Assembly: GCF_002154695.1 (NCBI RefSeq)
Contig: NZ_MTAV01000185.1
Coordinates: 1-35,916, forward strand
Length of the DNA: 35,916 nucleotides
Source of the DNA: Nostoc sp. T09
GTDB taxonomy: Bacteria > Cyanobacteriota > Cyanobacteriia > Cyanobacteriales > Nostocaceae
Direction: 5' to 3'
This document shows positions 23,116 through 33,600 of this stretch, in pieces. The number at the start of each line of letters is the position of its first letter. Within the stretch, counting starts at the first letter, position 1. The notes under the pieces were generated by a model. That model made no database searches and had not been told where the DNA came from. It was given only the letters and a program-made list of their open reading frames with translations. Position numbers and translations under genes: made by a program.

Positions 23116-23546
23116 CACTTCCTGCATCAGGGATTATCTATATTGATACATTAGTGCTAATTTATACTGTTGAAACTAACCCTGATTATTACTCACTGCT
23201 ACAACCTCTATGGCTAAAATTTCAATTAGGCGAAATAGAAATTGCTAGTAGCGAACTCATTTTATTGGAAACACTAGTTGTTCCTTTGAAAAGTGGTAAT
23301 ACAGCTTTAGTAGCTAACTATGAACAGCTTTTGCTTTATTCGGAAATGAGACTAATTCCCATAAGCCAAACTATACTGCGACAAGCTGCAAATATTCGAG
23401 CTAACACCAACCTCAAAACACCAGATGCTATCCACGCAGCCACAGCCTTATCTATTAGCTGTAACCAATTTATTACTAATGATAAAGCATTTCATAACGT
23501 TCCCGGTTTACCTGTTGTCATCCTCAGCGAAGTATTAGCATCTTAA
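23106..23546 (+). CDS. PIN-domain toxin (VapC-like RNase)
   Basis: A 146-residue PIN domain, an Mg-dependent RNase that as a toxin cuts tRNA or other RNA. The four acidic positions are visible: Asp in IIYIDTLVLIY, Glu in LILLETLVVPL, Asp in LKTPDAIHAATAL and Asp in FITNDKAFHNV. In the first motif the usual DTN/DTS is DTL, while the Asp is kept, so activity is expected. Length and motif order match VapC-type proteins. It overlaps the upstream antitoxin by ten bases. The helicase gene starts 69 bases downstream, after a filler repeat. Embedded in a restriction-like operon, it could stabilise the locus or respond to its failure; this is inference. Confidence 0.88.
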   Translation: MGLTLPASGIIYIDTLVLIYTVETNPDYYSLLQPLWLKFQLGEIEIASSELILLETLVVPLKSGNTALVANYEQLLLYSEMRLIPISQTILRQAANIRANTNLKTPDAIHAATALSISCNQFITNDKAFHNVPGLPVVILSEVLAS

Positions 23547-23615
23547 ACCACATTCTCCAGTTTAAAACCTCAAGTTATTCTCTGCGTCTTTGCGCCTCTG
23601 CGTGAGAAAATTATC

Positions 23616-26600
23616 ATGCCTACCCACGACATAATCGACAACCGCAATCAAAAATTAGTAGACAAAATTAAAAGCATTCTTGACTCATCAGAAGCGGCTC
23701 ATTTTGCGGTAGGTTACTTTTTTCTTTCCGGCTTCACCGCCATTGCAGAACGTCTCACCAACATTAAAGAACTACGCTTATTAATTGGCAATACTAGCAA
23801 CCGCGAAACTATCGAACAAATTGCCCAAGGATACCGCAGGCTAGAATTAATTGAAGATAAAATCGAAGCCCAAAAATATCCCAAGCGCAGTGAAGAAAAA
23901 CATATAGTGAACGTTACAGCAGATAATGTTCGTTCTACTATTGAATTAATGGATCAGACAGATGAAGCCGAGACACTAGTAAAAAATCTAGTGCAGATGA
24001 TAGAAGAAAAACGGCTTCATGTCCACGTTTACACCAAAGGGACGTTACACGCCAAAGCTTATATTTTTGACTACGGTACTGTTTACGATCATAAAGGTAG
24101 AGCCTTAGAACGTTCGGAAAAAGGCGTTGCGATTATAGGTTCATCTAATTTCACCCTTTCTGGCATTACCCATAATACCGAATTAAATGTAGTAATTCAC
24201 GGTAACGATAACCATACAGAGTTAACTAATTGGTTTAATGAACTATGGAATGAGGCAGAAGATTTTAATGAAGCTTTAATGAGAGAAATGAAACAATCTT
24301 GGGCGGGTTCTATAGCCCGCCCCTATGATGTTTATATGAAAACTCTCTATAGTTTAGTCAAAGATAGATTAGAAGATACTGTAGCAAAAGACTTAATTAT
24401 AGAAGACGAGATTAGTAAACAATTAGCTGAATTTCAAAAAGTAGCTGTTAATAATGCTGTACAAAATATCAGAGACTATGGGGGAGCATTCGTTAGTGAT
24501 GTTGTAGGGCTGGGCAAGAGTTTTATTGGCGCTGCAATTGTGAAAAGATTTGAGCAAGTAGAACGCGCACGCCCTTTAATTATTTGCCCTCCACCACTGA
24601 TAGAAATGTGGGAGCGTTATAACGAAGTATACCAGCTAAATGCCCGCGTTCTTTCAATGGGGATGTTGAAAGAAGATGAAGACGTTGGGGTGAAAGTTTT
24701 ATTAGATGATTTTAAATATAAAGATAGAGATTTTGTATTAATAGATGAAAGCCACAATCTACGAAACAATAACACTCAAAGATATAAAGTAGTAGAAGCA
24801 TTTTTATCCGCTGGTAAACGTTGTTGCTTCTTAACAGCTACTCCTCGTAATAAAAGCGCTTGGGATATCTATCACCAGTTAAAACTATTCCATCAAGACG
24901 ACAAAACAGATTTACCAATAGACCCGCCAAACTTAAAAGAATACTTTCAATTAGTGGAAAAAGGCGAAAAAAAATTACCAGAATTACTCTCTCATATCCT
25001 CATCCGCCGTACTCGCAATCATATTCTCCGTTTTTACGGCTTTGATGAAAAAACTCATCAACCAGTAGACCCGGCTAATTTTCGAGAATATCTAGACGGA
25101 ACCAGACGCGCTTACGTCATCGTTGGCAGTAAGCATCGATTTTTCCCCAAGCGAGAACTAGAAACAATAGAGTACAGCATTGAAGACACTTATCAAGGAC
25201 TGTACCAAGACTTACGCCAATATATGGGGAAATCTCGCAAGCGCCAGCTGCTAAAGCCACCAACAAACGAACTCAGCTATGCACGTTATGGACTGTGGAA
25301 TTATGTTTTAAAAGATAAACAAAAGCAAGAACCTTATAACACTTTGCAACGTGCTGGCGCTAACCTGCGGGGTTTAATGCGAGTGCTATTATTTAAGCGC
25401 TTTGAGTCGAGTGTTTACGCCTTTCAAGAAACTATAAAAAAACTATTGTTAGTGCATGAAAGATTTTTAAAATCATTATCTCAAGGATTTGTTCCCGCAG
25501 GAGAAGACGCACAAACTCTGCTATCGGAAGACTATAACCAAGCAGAAGAACAAGATTTGATAGATGCACTGCAAAAGGTATCTGATAAATATGACATAGC
25601 TGATTTTGATGGGAAAAGGTTACAACAACATATCGAACATGATATTGAACTACTAAAAAAGATTTGGGCATTAGTTGAACCAATTAGTCCTGATAAAGAT
25701 GCCAAATTACAAACTTTGAATATCTGGTTATCTAAACCAAATCTGAAAGATAAAAAACGGCTGATTTTTACGCAGTACGCCGATACAGCAAAGTATTTAT
25801 ACGAAAATTTAAACCCAAACGGTAAGCGCGATGATATTGATGTAATTTATAGCGGTAACAACAAAAGTAAAGCGCGTGTAGTTGGAAGATTTGCACCTAA
25901 GGCTAATAAAGAATATAAATTTAAGCTAGGAGAATCAGAGCTTAATACTCTGATTGCCACAGATGTTTTGGCAGAAGGTTTAAATTTGCAAGATGGCGAT
26001 TTAATAATTAATTATGACTTACATTGGAACCCAGTTAAACTAATTCAGCGCTTTGGTCGTATAGACCGAATTGGCAGCGAGAAAGATGTTATTTATGGAT
26101 ACAACTTTTTACCAGAATTAGGTATTGAACGTAATTTAGGTTTAAAGCAGAAGCTTAAAAACAGAATTCAGGAAATTCATGACACAATCGGTGAAGATGC
26201 TGCCATACTTGATCTGACAGAAAGACTTAATGAAGAAGCTATGTATGCCATTTATGAGCAACAAGGAAAACAGTTAAGTCTTTTTGATATGGATGAAAAA
26301 GAAGATTTCTTAGACTTAAATGAAGCTGAGGAAATCTTAAGAAAATTACAGAAAGATGACCCCGGTGAATTTGAGCGTATTGCCAATTTACCGCATGGTA
26401 TACGTAGTGCTAAATTCTCCATCCTGAAGGGCACATACGTTTTTTGTGAAGCTTCAGATCCCAATCGTCCTGATATTAAAGGCTACCAACAATTATTTTT
26501 ATTAGATGACAATGGCAATATAGTCTCCAGGGACATTCCCCGTATCCTGGGTGCAATTAAAGCTGACAACACCACCCCCACTTTGACACTCCCTAAAGAC

Positions 26601-26981
26601 CATAATTCTGCTGTTATGCACGTCAAGCGTCAATTTGCCGAAGAAGTGAAGCATCGCCAAGCAGAAAGGGAGTTTAACCAGCGTTTGACTCAGGGACAAA
26701 AGTATATTCTGCGAGAACTGAGGATATTTTTTAAGTTAACAACAGAAGAAGAAGTCAAAGGTCAAATCAATATTTTAGAAAAAGCGTTTCGCGTTTCGGT
26801 GAACCAAGCAATTAACCGAGAGTTAAATAAATTGCGGCGTGATGGTTTCACGAGTCAAGAATTATTTAATCAACTGAGACAGATTTACCGTCAACATAAT
26901 ATGCATGAGTGGGAAGATAACACCTTACCTACATCATCTCAGCCAATTCCGATAATTGTTTGTAGTGAGGCTTTGGTGTGA
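23616..26981 (+). CDS. PLD-nuclease / SF2 (SNF2-like) helicase fusion
   Basis: A 1121-residue fusion. The N-terminal domain (1-210) is phospholipase D-like with one HxK motif, HAKAYIFDYG (about 144), and GSSNFT (about 174), the pattern of nuclease PLDs that dimerise to form an active site. The helicase core follows: Walker A VVGLGKSFIG (about 298), motif II LIDESHNLR (about 377), FLTATPRN (about 407), a long insertion, then LIATDVLAEGLNLQ and QRFGRIDRIG (about 810). A helical C-terminal region ends near LRQIYRQHNMHEW. Helicase plus nuclease in one chain and methylase plus specificity domain in another suggests an ATP-dependent restriction system. DISARM class 1 also joins an SNF2 helicase, methylase and PLD protein, but its DrmA and DrmB are not seen here. 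Domain calls are secure; the mechanism is inferred. Confidence 0.87.
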   Translation: MPTHDIIDNRNQKLVDKIKSILDSSEAAHFAVGYFFLSGFTAIAERLTNIKELRLLIGNTSNRETIEQIAQGYRRLELIEDKIEAQKYPKRSEEKHIVNVTADNVRSTIELMDQTDEAETLVKNLVQMIEEKRLHVHVYTKGTLHAKAYIFDYGTVYDHKGRALERSEKGVAIIGSSNFTLSGITHNTELNVVIHGNDNHTELTNWFNELWNEAEDFNEALMREMKQSWAGSIARPYDVYMKTLYSLVKDRLEDTVAKDLIIEDEISKQLAEFQKVAVNNAVQNIRDYGGAFVSDVVGLGKSFIGAAIVKRFEQVERARPLIICPPPLIEMWERYNEVYQLNARVLSMGMLKEDEDVGVKVLLDDFKYKDRDFVLIDESHNLRNNNTQRYKVVEAFLSAGKRCCFLTATPRNKSAWDIYHQLKLFHQDDKTDLPIDPPNLKEYFQLVEKGEKKLPELLSHILIRRTRNHILRFYGFDEKTHQPVDPANFREYLDGTRRAYVIVGSKHRFFPKRELETIEYSIEDTYQGLYQDLRQYMGKSRKRQLLKPPTNELSYARYGLWNYVLKDKQKQEPYNTLQRAGANLRGLMRVLLFKRFESSVYAFQETIKKLLLVHERFLKSLSQGFVPAGEDAQTLLSEDYNQAEEQDLIDALQKVSDKYDIADFDGKRLQQHIEHDIELLKKIWALVEPISPDKDAKLQTLNIWLSKPNLKDKKRLIFTQYADTAKYLYENLNPNGKRDDIDVIYSGNNKSKARVVGRFAPKANKEYKFKLGESELNTLIATDVLAEGLNLQDGDLIINYDLHWNPVKLIQRFGRIDRIGSEKDVIYGYNFLPELGIERNLGLKQKLKNRIQEIHDTIGEDAAILDLTERLNEEAMYAIYEQQGKQLSLFDMDEKEDFLDLNEAEEILRKLQKDDPGEFERIANLPHGIRSAKFSILKGTYVFCEASDPNRPDIKGYQQLFLLDDNGNIVSRDIPRILGAIKADNTTPTLTLPKDHNSAVMHVKRQFAEEVKHRQAEREFNQRLTQGQKYILRELRIFFKLTTEEEVKGQINILEKAFRVSVNQAINRELNKLRRDGFTSQELFNQLRQIYRQHNMHEWEDNTLPTSSQPIPIIVCSEALV

Positions 26982-27061
26982 GATTATCATTTCCATAAAC
27001 GGCATAAAATAATGCTGACACCAACCATCACCTACAACGCCGAAAGTTCTTTGAATTGACA

Positions 27062-27084
27062 CGGCGACACTGAATAGGTCGCCG
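27062..27084. terminator. Hairpin between convergent helicase and peptidase genes
   Basis: Seven-base GC-rich arms CGGCGAC (27062-27068) and GTCGCCG (27078-27084) flank a nine-base loop in the 158-base convergent gap. No T-run follows on either strand, so it may be only a partial terminator serving both genes. Confidence 0.4.
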
Positions 27085-27139
27085 CGTCTCTGTCGCCTCT
27101 TCAAGCGTCTTGTTGTACGCAGTTGATAACGGCTACTGA

Positions 27140-29248
27140 TTATCTAGCCGTAGCTGCTAAACCATTGTGTCGCAGCAAAGGCGTGGTACTAGGTTCACGA
27201 CCCCGGAAAGTTTTAAACACTTCCATCGGGTGTCTACTACCACCAAGCGCCAGCACTGTATCCCGGTAACGTCTACCCGTAGTTTTGATAGCTTCTTCGT
27301 TTTCTAGTCCAGCTTCTTCAAAAGCAGCAAAAGCATCAGCACTCAAAACTTCAGCCCATTTGTAACTGTAGTACCCGGCTGCATAACCACCGCCAAAGAT
27401 ATGTCCAAAAGCACATAAGAAAGCATCTTCTGGTAGCGGTGGTAAAACGGTAGTAGTTTTGGCAATACGATGGCGAACATCTGCTGGGGTTTCATCACCA
27501 CCTGAGCGATAACGAGAGTGTAGTTCTAAATCCACAATGCTAAAGTGGAGTTGTCGCAACATTCCACTACCACTCATATAATTGCGTGCCGCTATCAGCT
27601 TATGATAGTAATGCTCTGGTAAAGGTTCACCAGTTTCGTAATGTTTAGCCATCCCAAACAAAGTCGGTCGTTCATAGCACCAGTTTTCCATGAACTGACT
27701 GGGTAGTTCAACAGCATCCCACTCTATATTATTTATACCTGCTGCCCCTGTATAATCCACTTTTGTGAGCATATGCTGTAAGCCATGCCCAAACTCGTGG
27801 AATAAGGTTTCCACTTCATTAAAAGTCATCAAACTGGGCTTGCCATCAATTGGGGGAGTTTGATTACAAACCAAATATGCTACAGGTAAACGGATACTAG
27901 TTGCACCATTTTCACTAGTTTTGCCACGATGAATGCAGACATCCATCCAAGCACCACCGCGTTTTTCTGCTGGGCGACTATAAGGGTCTAAGTAGAAGTA
28001 AGCTATAGGCGCACCCGTTTCATCAGCAATTTGGAAATAACGCACATCCTCATGCCACACTGGAGCTTGACCATCAGCAGAAGTAACGTTAACACCAAAA
28101 AGTCGCTTCACCAACCCAAATAAGCCATTTAATACTTGAGGAAGGGGGAAGTAAGGACGTAATTCTTCAGCAGTGAAAGCAAATTTTTCTTCTCGCTGGC
28201 GTTCTGCCCAAAAACTAATATCCCAGTGTTTTAAATCTTCAGCCTCTTTTGCTCCCTTAGACAAAGCAAAAGCTTTGAGTGCTTCTAAATCTTTCACTGC
28301 TGCATCATAACTGACGCGACGCAGTTCTTCTAACAGCGCCTCGACTGCTTTCACATTAGGAGCCATCTTACTAGCTAGGCTCAACTCAGCAAAATTCTCA
28401 AAGCCGAGTAAACCTGCTAGTTCTTGTCGCAATTCTAAAATGCGATTAATTAGGGGATTATTATCTAAATCTCCGGAAGCCGCGCGACTGATAAAAGCTT
28501 TGTAGAGCTTTTCGCGTAAATCACGACGGGTGCTGTGCTGCATAAACGGCCCGTAACTGGGGAAATCTAAAGTGATGCGCCAAGGGCCATTTTCTGGTGT
28601 AGCGTTTTCTTCTCCAGCCGCACGGGCCGCTTGTGCTGCTAGACTAAGTAAGCTTTGCGGTAAACCGTCGATTTCTTCTTTGTTAGTGAGAGTTAAGCTA
28701 AAAGCTTTGGTGGCGTCCAGTACATGGTTTGAGAATTTGGTGGAAAGTTCTGCCAACTCCATTTGAATGGCGTTGAAACGTTCCCGTGCTTCTCCTTGTA
28801 AGCCCACACCAGAAAGTTCAGCATCCCGAATCGCAGCTTCTACAATTCTTTGCTGGGCTGGTTCTAAGCTGTTCCATGCATCACTGCTACGAAGAGCCTT
28901 AAAAGCATTGTAAACAGGTTGACTTTGACCAAGCTTGGTAATGAACTGCACTACTTCTGGTTGTACTGCTTCAAAAGCTTCACGAAGTTCGGGGCTATTT
29001 TTGACACCCATTAAATGGTTCACTATGCCCCAACTCCAAGACAACCGTTCTGTAAGTTTATCTAACGGTTCTACTAAACCACTCCAAGTAGGCTGTACAT
29101 TAGTCTCTATAGTGGCAAGCTCTGCGTCAAGTTCTGCTAGCAGCTGCTGAAAGGCTGGTACTACTTGCTCTGGTTTAACTTCTGTAAAGGGAGGTAAGCC
29201 AGCGCCTTTAAGTAGGGGATTCTGAGAAATAGTGGCATTTGCATTCAT
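27140..29248 (-). CDS. prlC: M3 family oligopeptidase A (PrlC-like)
   Basis: A zinc metallopeptidase of about 702 residues that degrades short peptides in the cytosol, for example released signal peptides. The active site is LFHEFGHGLQHM (about 484), the HExxH-type zinc motif in its M3 form HEFGH, with the third ligand Glu in NNIEWDAVELPSQ about 25 residues on. The N-terminal helical domain (PLLKGAGLPPFTEVKPEQV) and the segment YFYLDPYSRPAEKRGGAW are typical of oligopeptidase A. ATG 29248 (MNANATIS) is preferred over TTG 29281. Monocistronic and convergent with the helicase; a normal core gene that marks the right side of the defence region. Confidence 0.93.
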   Translation of the reverse strand: MNANATISQNPLLKGAGLPPFTEVKPEQVVPAFQQLLAELDAELATIETNVQPTWSGLVEPLDKLTERLSWSWGIVNHLMGVKNSPELREAFEAVQPEVVQFITKLGQSQPVYNAFKALRSSDAWNSLEPAQQRIVEAAIRDAELSGVGLQGEARERFNAIQMELAELSTKFSNHVLDATKAFSLTLTNKEEIDGLPQSLLSLAAQAARAAGEENATPENGPWRITLDFPSYGPFMQHSTRRDLREKLYKAFISRAASGDLDNNPLINRILELRQELAGLLGFENFAELSLASKMAPNVKAVEALLEELRRVSYDAAVKDLEALKAFALSKGAKEAEDLKHWDISFWAERQREEKFAFTAEELRPYFPLPQVLNGLFGLVKRLFGVNVTSADGQAPVWHEDVRYFQIADETGAPIAYFYLDPYSRPAEKRGGAWMDVCIHRGKTSENGATSIRLPVAYLVCNQTPPIDGKPSLMTFNEVETLFHEFGHGLQHMLTKVDYTGAAGINNIEWDAVELPSQFMENWCYERPTLFGMAKHYETGEPLPEHYYHKLIAARNYMSGSGMLRQLHFSIVDLELHSRYRSGGDETPADVRHRIAKTTTVLPPLPEDAFLCAFGHIFGGGYAAGYYSYKWAEVLSADAFAAFEEAGLENEEAIKTTGRRYRDTVLALGGSRHPMEVFKTFRGREPSTTPLLRHNGLAATAR

Positions 29249-29539
29249 GATTGTGTGTGAGCTGCCGATCGCTATGGGCAATAATGATTTTTGTTTGTAT
29301 ATCTTCTAATGTAGCGATCGCAGCGCCATTTCGGAGCTAGCACAAAATATCACTAGCTGTATACTTTGGTTATCAGTAAATATCCAAGTGCGATCGCCAC
29401 ATGACAAAAATTTTATTGCTCCGCTAGCTTAGCCTAGAATTGTCTATCCACCTCTGGTAGCTGTGGGTCAATCAAACAACATCTAGGATGACCACCAATA
29501 CCACTTTTAAGCCAAAGAGCGTCATTTGTAGAGAGACGC

Positions 29540-30073
29540 CTATTTCCAATCCTTGTTTGACAGCTTATTACTAGTAGGATAGAGGTCGTTTTGAGTAAGT
29601 CGCCAGTTTAGAAGCTGGTCAATAAGTTGATTTTGATGTTTAGCATTATGTTCAATAACTTCAAAAGCCTGAAGTATGGTGCTTTTGTCCAGCCGACCCA
29701 AATGAAAAAGATAAGTCCAGCACAGTATGCTATTGAGAGCGAATCTAATATCAACACATAAAGCTGACTTAAATTCTTCAAATTGCTGGTTAATGTCATC
29801 TACATTCGGTAACTGGCTAGTAACTTCTGAAGTCAGACGCCAGTCTAGTAGTTTGTCAAGCAGTAGACTTTGATGTTTAGCATTGTGTTCAATGACTTCA
29901 AACGCCTGAACCGTGGTGCTATGGTCAAGCCGACCCAGACGCAAAAGATGAGTCCAACAAAGTATGTTGTTCAGGGCGAACCTGAATTCACCACACAGAG
30001 GAGATTTAAATTCATTAAATCGCTCGACAAGAGAATCTGTCTGTATCTTAGGGCTGATCGTATTGCTGCTCAT
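29540..30073 (-). CDS. Tandem degenerate HisKA (DHp) repeat protein without phospho-His
   Basis: The 177-residue protein consists of two repeats of about 62 residues (19-80 and 98-159) offset by exactly 79 codons. Each aligns with the dimerisation/phosphoacceptor helices of cyanobacterial sensor kinases: the kinase pattern LSHELRTPLNAILGW is here LCGEFRFALNNILCW and LCVDIRFALNSILCW. The phosphoacceptor His is Gly (residue 28) in repeat 1 and Val (107) in repeat 2, and the following Pro is Ala in both. The matching tail IEHNAKHQ...LLDWRL is preserved where kinases have IERNAK...LLDVSR. No ATPase domain follows. It could be a dimerisation decoy or adaptor for a kinase. ATG 30073 is chosen over TTG 30100. 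Similarity is by eye; function unknown. Confidence 0.7.
   Translation of the reverse strand: MSSNTISPKIQTDSLVERFNEFKSPLCGEFRFALNNILCWTHLLRLGRLDHSTTVQAFEVIEHNAKHQSLLLDKLLDWRLTSEVTSQLPNVDDINQQFEEFKSALCVDIRFALNSILCWTYLFHLGRLDKSTILQAFEVIEHNAKHQNQLIDQLLNWRLTQNDLYPTSNKLSNKDWK
29595..30015. repeat. Direct repeat of about 190 bp (237-bp offset) in the HisKA-like gene
   Basis: The DNA encoding the two protein repeats remains highly similar at the nucleotide level, for example TGATGTTTAGCATT at 29634 and again at 29871, each followed by TGTTCAAT. The offset of 237 bases is a whole number of codons (79), so the duplication was in frame and probably not ancient. Confidence 0.75.
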
Positions 30074-30100
30074 AATGGCATTTTTAGAAGTAAGCGGCAA

Positions 30101-30545
30101 TTAACGGTTTTATTCGGTATTTACCGGAATCTTCTTTTAGTCTACAAGCCTTTGAGCTTAACTTTCTATTCCTCTAAGCAGATTTGTCGAGTATCTTCAG
30201 AAATAATAATTATAAAGCAAAAAATTTAACCACCCTCCTAAAACTCTAGGATTGTGAAAAATTACCTATGTCTGTTGATTCCCAAGCAAGGAAAGCTTGA
30301 GGCAAATTTTGAAATCTTTAATATGAATAAATTTGTAAGTAATTATATATACCTTATTATTGATTTCTTCCTTATATTCCTCAAGCAAAGGCTATGAGTG
30401 ATAAGCTTATAATGATTCAAATTGCATCCTTGCGTCTCCCGTTCTCCCCATCCCCGCGTCTTTTTGAGGCTAAGGATTATGCAACTTAAAAGCAGATTAG
30501 CTGATCGTGTCCGGCTAATGATACCGTTTCACTTTAGGCAGCAGG
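30101..30545. other. Intergenic region without a supported gene
   Basis: AT-rich spacer between the HisKA-like gene (promoter side) and the terminator of the phosphatase gene. It contains a short hairpin CAAGC...GCTTG near 30282-30298 and filler-type phrases near 30430-30465. A 23-codon frame at 30479 is too short to support. Confidence 0.5.
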
Positions 30546-30549
30546 TATG

Positions 30550-30582
30550 AAAAGAAAAAGCGAGGAAGTCTTACTCCCTCGC
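30550..30582 (-). terminator. Rho-independent terminator of the phosphatase gene
   Basis: A ten-base stem with one mismatch (arms 30560-30569 and 30573-30582) closes a three-base loop. On the minus strand it is followed by TTTTTCTTTTC, a good U-tract. It lies about 65 bases past the stop of the giant phosphatase gene. Confidence 0.8.
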
Positions 30583-30646
30583 AATTATAAAATTAGTACA
30601 GCCTAACTAGATTTGGTTGTTAGATTTAGCTGTAATAACTTTCTGT

Positions 30647-33600
30647 TTAAACCACACTAATCGAGAAAACAAAGTTATTTGCTGTGAGGGTACTGGAGGT
30701 AAGCCCTAGTAATGAAGCTAATTCAGTATTTCCGGCTTTTATCAAAGTGTCGTTACCTTGTTGTAACAGCGTTAGGTCACTGAACTTACTCACTCCAGTA
30801 ATACCGCCAATGCCGATCGCGTCAATTCCTGAGGTAAAGTCGGTAACAATGTTTTTGCTAGTTGGCAGGCTAGCATTGGCAATCCAGAAAGAGTCAGCAC
30901 CAGCGCCACCAGTCAGGCGATTACCACCTCCTTGACCAGCAAATAACACATCATCACCATCACCACCAAATAGGGAGTCGTTGGCATTGGAGTTGAGTAT
31001 GTCATCGCCAGAACCACCATAAAGACGGTTATTGCTACCGCCACTAGTGATGGTATCGTTGCCGGAACCGCCAAATTGTAATTGACCTGAACCCTCGATC
31101 ACTACGAGAGTGTCAGCACCAGCCCCGCCAAATAGATTGTTACGACCATTAGCTTCAACTACGACAAGGGTATCTTTACCATTGCCACCATCAACACCAG
31201 TACCGCTGACAGGGCCGTTTTGACCGACAACGATATTATCGTCACCGTCACCACCAAGCACAGAAGAGTTACTTCCTACCTGTACTATGTCATTACCACC
31301 GCCAGCGTTGATTAAGTTACTACTGGTAGCTTCGATATTATCTGCTCCATCACCGGTGATTATTACTTGCCCAGGCTTGGGAGTAACATCATCGCTATTG
31401 GCAGAACCAAAATTGATATCTAGTGCTGAGGGCTGACCTACACCAGGAGCAAGATTGAGAGGCTTCTCCAACTTCAACAGCAGAATTTCGTTGTTGTCGA
31501 TTTTGGGATTTTGAGGATCGTTCCCTGGACGACCTGTGGAGAAAGGATAATTGTTGTCGTTAGCTACCAAAATGGTATTTTTGTCAACAACCAACACATC
31601 TTCAATAGTTTGGAATGGGAAGTCAAAGGTTTTCTTACCATCCCCATTTAGATCGTTGGGGTCTTGGATATTTAACAAGTCGGCAACTTCTTGTTTTTCT
31701 ACATAGCCATTAGCATCGGTTTTAGACAGGTCTACTTTATAAATCCGCTTGAATTTAGCAGAAGCTCCCTGACCACCATCCCGTTCAATGACTAAGTATT
31801 CGTTATCGTTAATAACGGTGAAATCTCCGATCGCATTTGCTGGATTATCCAATCTGTAGTAGAGTTCTTTACCTGTGTACTTGCGGCTGGCAATATCAAA
31901 CTCGTTAATTCGCAAAGCACCAGCCGGATCGCCCTGAACTGTTCCTTCTAACAGCATATAGAGCTTGGTTTTGCTGGCGTTGATTGCGCCACCTTCAAAG
32001 CCTTTGGAACTACCCAAATTAGCAACGGCATTTCCGGAAAGCACATCAGGATTTTGTGGCGATCGCACTATGTTGTACTGAGGATCGCTCAGTTGATCCC
32101 TTACTTTGTCCCCAGTATCAGGGAAGTCAGTAAAGTAAGCATCAACACCCAATTGAATGAACTGCTGGAATTCTAACTCTGGCTTACCTTTGTAATCTGC
32201 TGCTAGATACTGACTTTCACTACGGAAAGTGTAAGGATGAACTTGTAACCCTGCATTGTGAGCATCTTGAACTAAGGTAGTAGGAGCTAAAAGGGTCTTG
32301 TCAGCATCATTTACTGCTCCATCCTTATTAACATCATCTGCCTTGCCATCACCATCAGCATCAGTCCCTTTGACGCTCACAATCATCCGTTTTCCAGGCC
32401 CAATACCATCAGCGTATTTGGCAATTTCTGCCAAGCCTTCTGGAGTTCTCAAATCGCCATAGGTGCGTTTGTCACCACTGACTTTGTGATCGTAAGGCTG
32501 ACTTTCGATAATCTTGCCGTTGATGTCAATGTCTTTGTAATCGAGTAGTTGCACAAGTGGGATATCTACCCCAGCCTTAGGCATGATTACATCATGCAAT
32601 TCTTTGAGGTTGCCAACTTCAAAAGACTGAATGAAAATGCGGCTAGGATCGGTGAAGTTCTCTGCCTTCAGCGTATCGATGAGTATCTGACCCAAATTCC
32701 GGTTAATCTTGGTGTCAGTGCCTACATAGGTGGCTTCGTTAGCAGTATAAGTTGGATGCTTAGTTTCTGGGTAAATGCCAATCTTTTTACCTGTCTGAGC
32801 TTCCACATCCTTAACTAAGTCAATGATTTCCTTCAAAGTAGGAATCTCAAATTGACCGTTGTAGGATTGATCGCGGAAAGATAGACGCTCTATTGCTTTT
32901 AATTCTTTGATTTCAGCTAAGGTGAAATCTTCAGCAAACCAACCTGTAATTGGGTTTCCATCCAAATTTACTGTTTTCTTGCGATCGGCAAATTTAGCGA
33001 TCGTAGCAACATTTGTGGTTGTATTGCTAGTATTTACAGTGCCATCAGCGTTCAAAATTGCTAAAGCAGGCTCATGGCGAGCAATTAGCACACCGTCTTT
33101 AGTAACTACTAAGTCAGGCTCAATAAAGTCAGCGCCTTTCTCAATTGCTTGCTTATAAGACTCTAAGGTGTGTTCTGGACGATAGCCACTTGCACCTCTG
33201 TGTCCAATGACTTTCGGCGCTTTGCCATCTAAAGTCTTGAATTCGTCGGGTGTAGCAATAGGAGCCTCTAACAACTTACCAGTGCTATCAAAATGCAGCA
33301 GGTAGGGGCCAAACTCATCACCAACCCAGATGCTACCATCTTTATCAACGATCAATGACTCAACATCAAAGTCAGCACCAGTCAGTGCTCTTTCGTTAGT
33401 TCCTTCATTCACAATTTTGAAAGGAACTTTCTTATTTGGGTCAGATAGTTGGATGTAGTCTAAAAACTTAACGCTGCCATCGCCATTTTCTACTCCCTTA
33501 AAATTCGGGTCTAGACGTTGGATACGCAGCAAAAAGTCTGCACTATTATCTTTGCTACCGTAGCCATTGTCTGAGAGGAAGTAGAAAGAGTTACTGTTAG

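Noticed and set aside
19784-26981. DISARM or BREX locus
   Set aside because: The methylase and helicase types are suggestive, but DrmA/DrmB and the BREX genes (PglZ, BrxC and so on) are not present nearby.
30479-30550. 23-codon frame starting at an ATG upstream of the phosphatase terminator
   Set aside because: Too short, no ribosome site, no neighbour coupling; could be chance.
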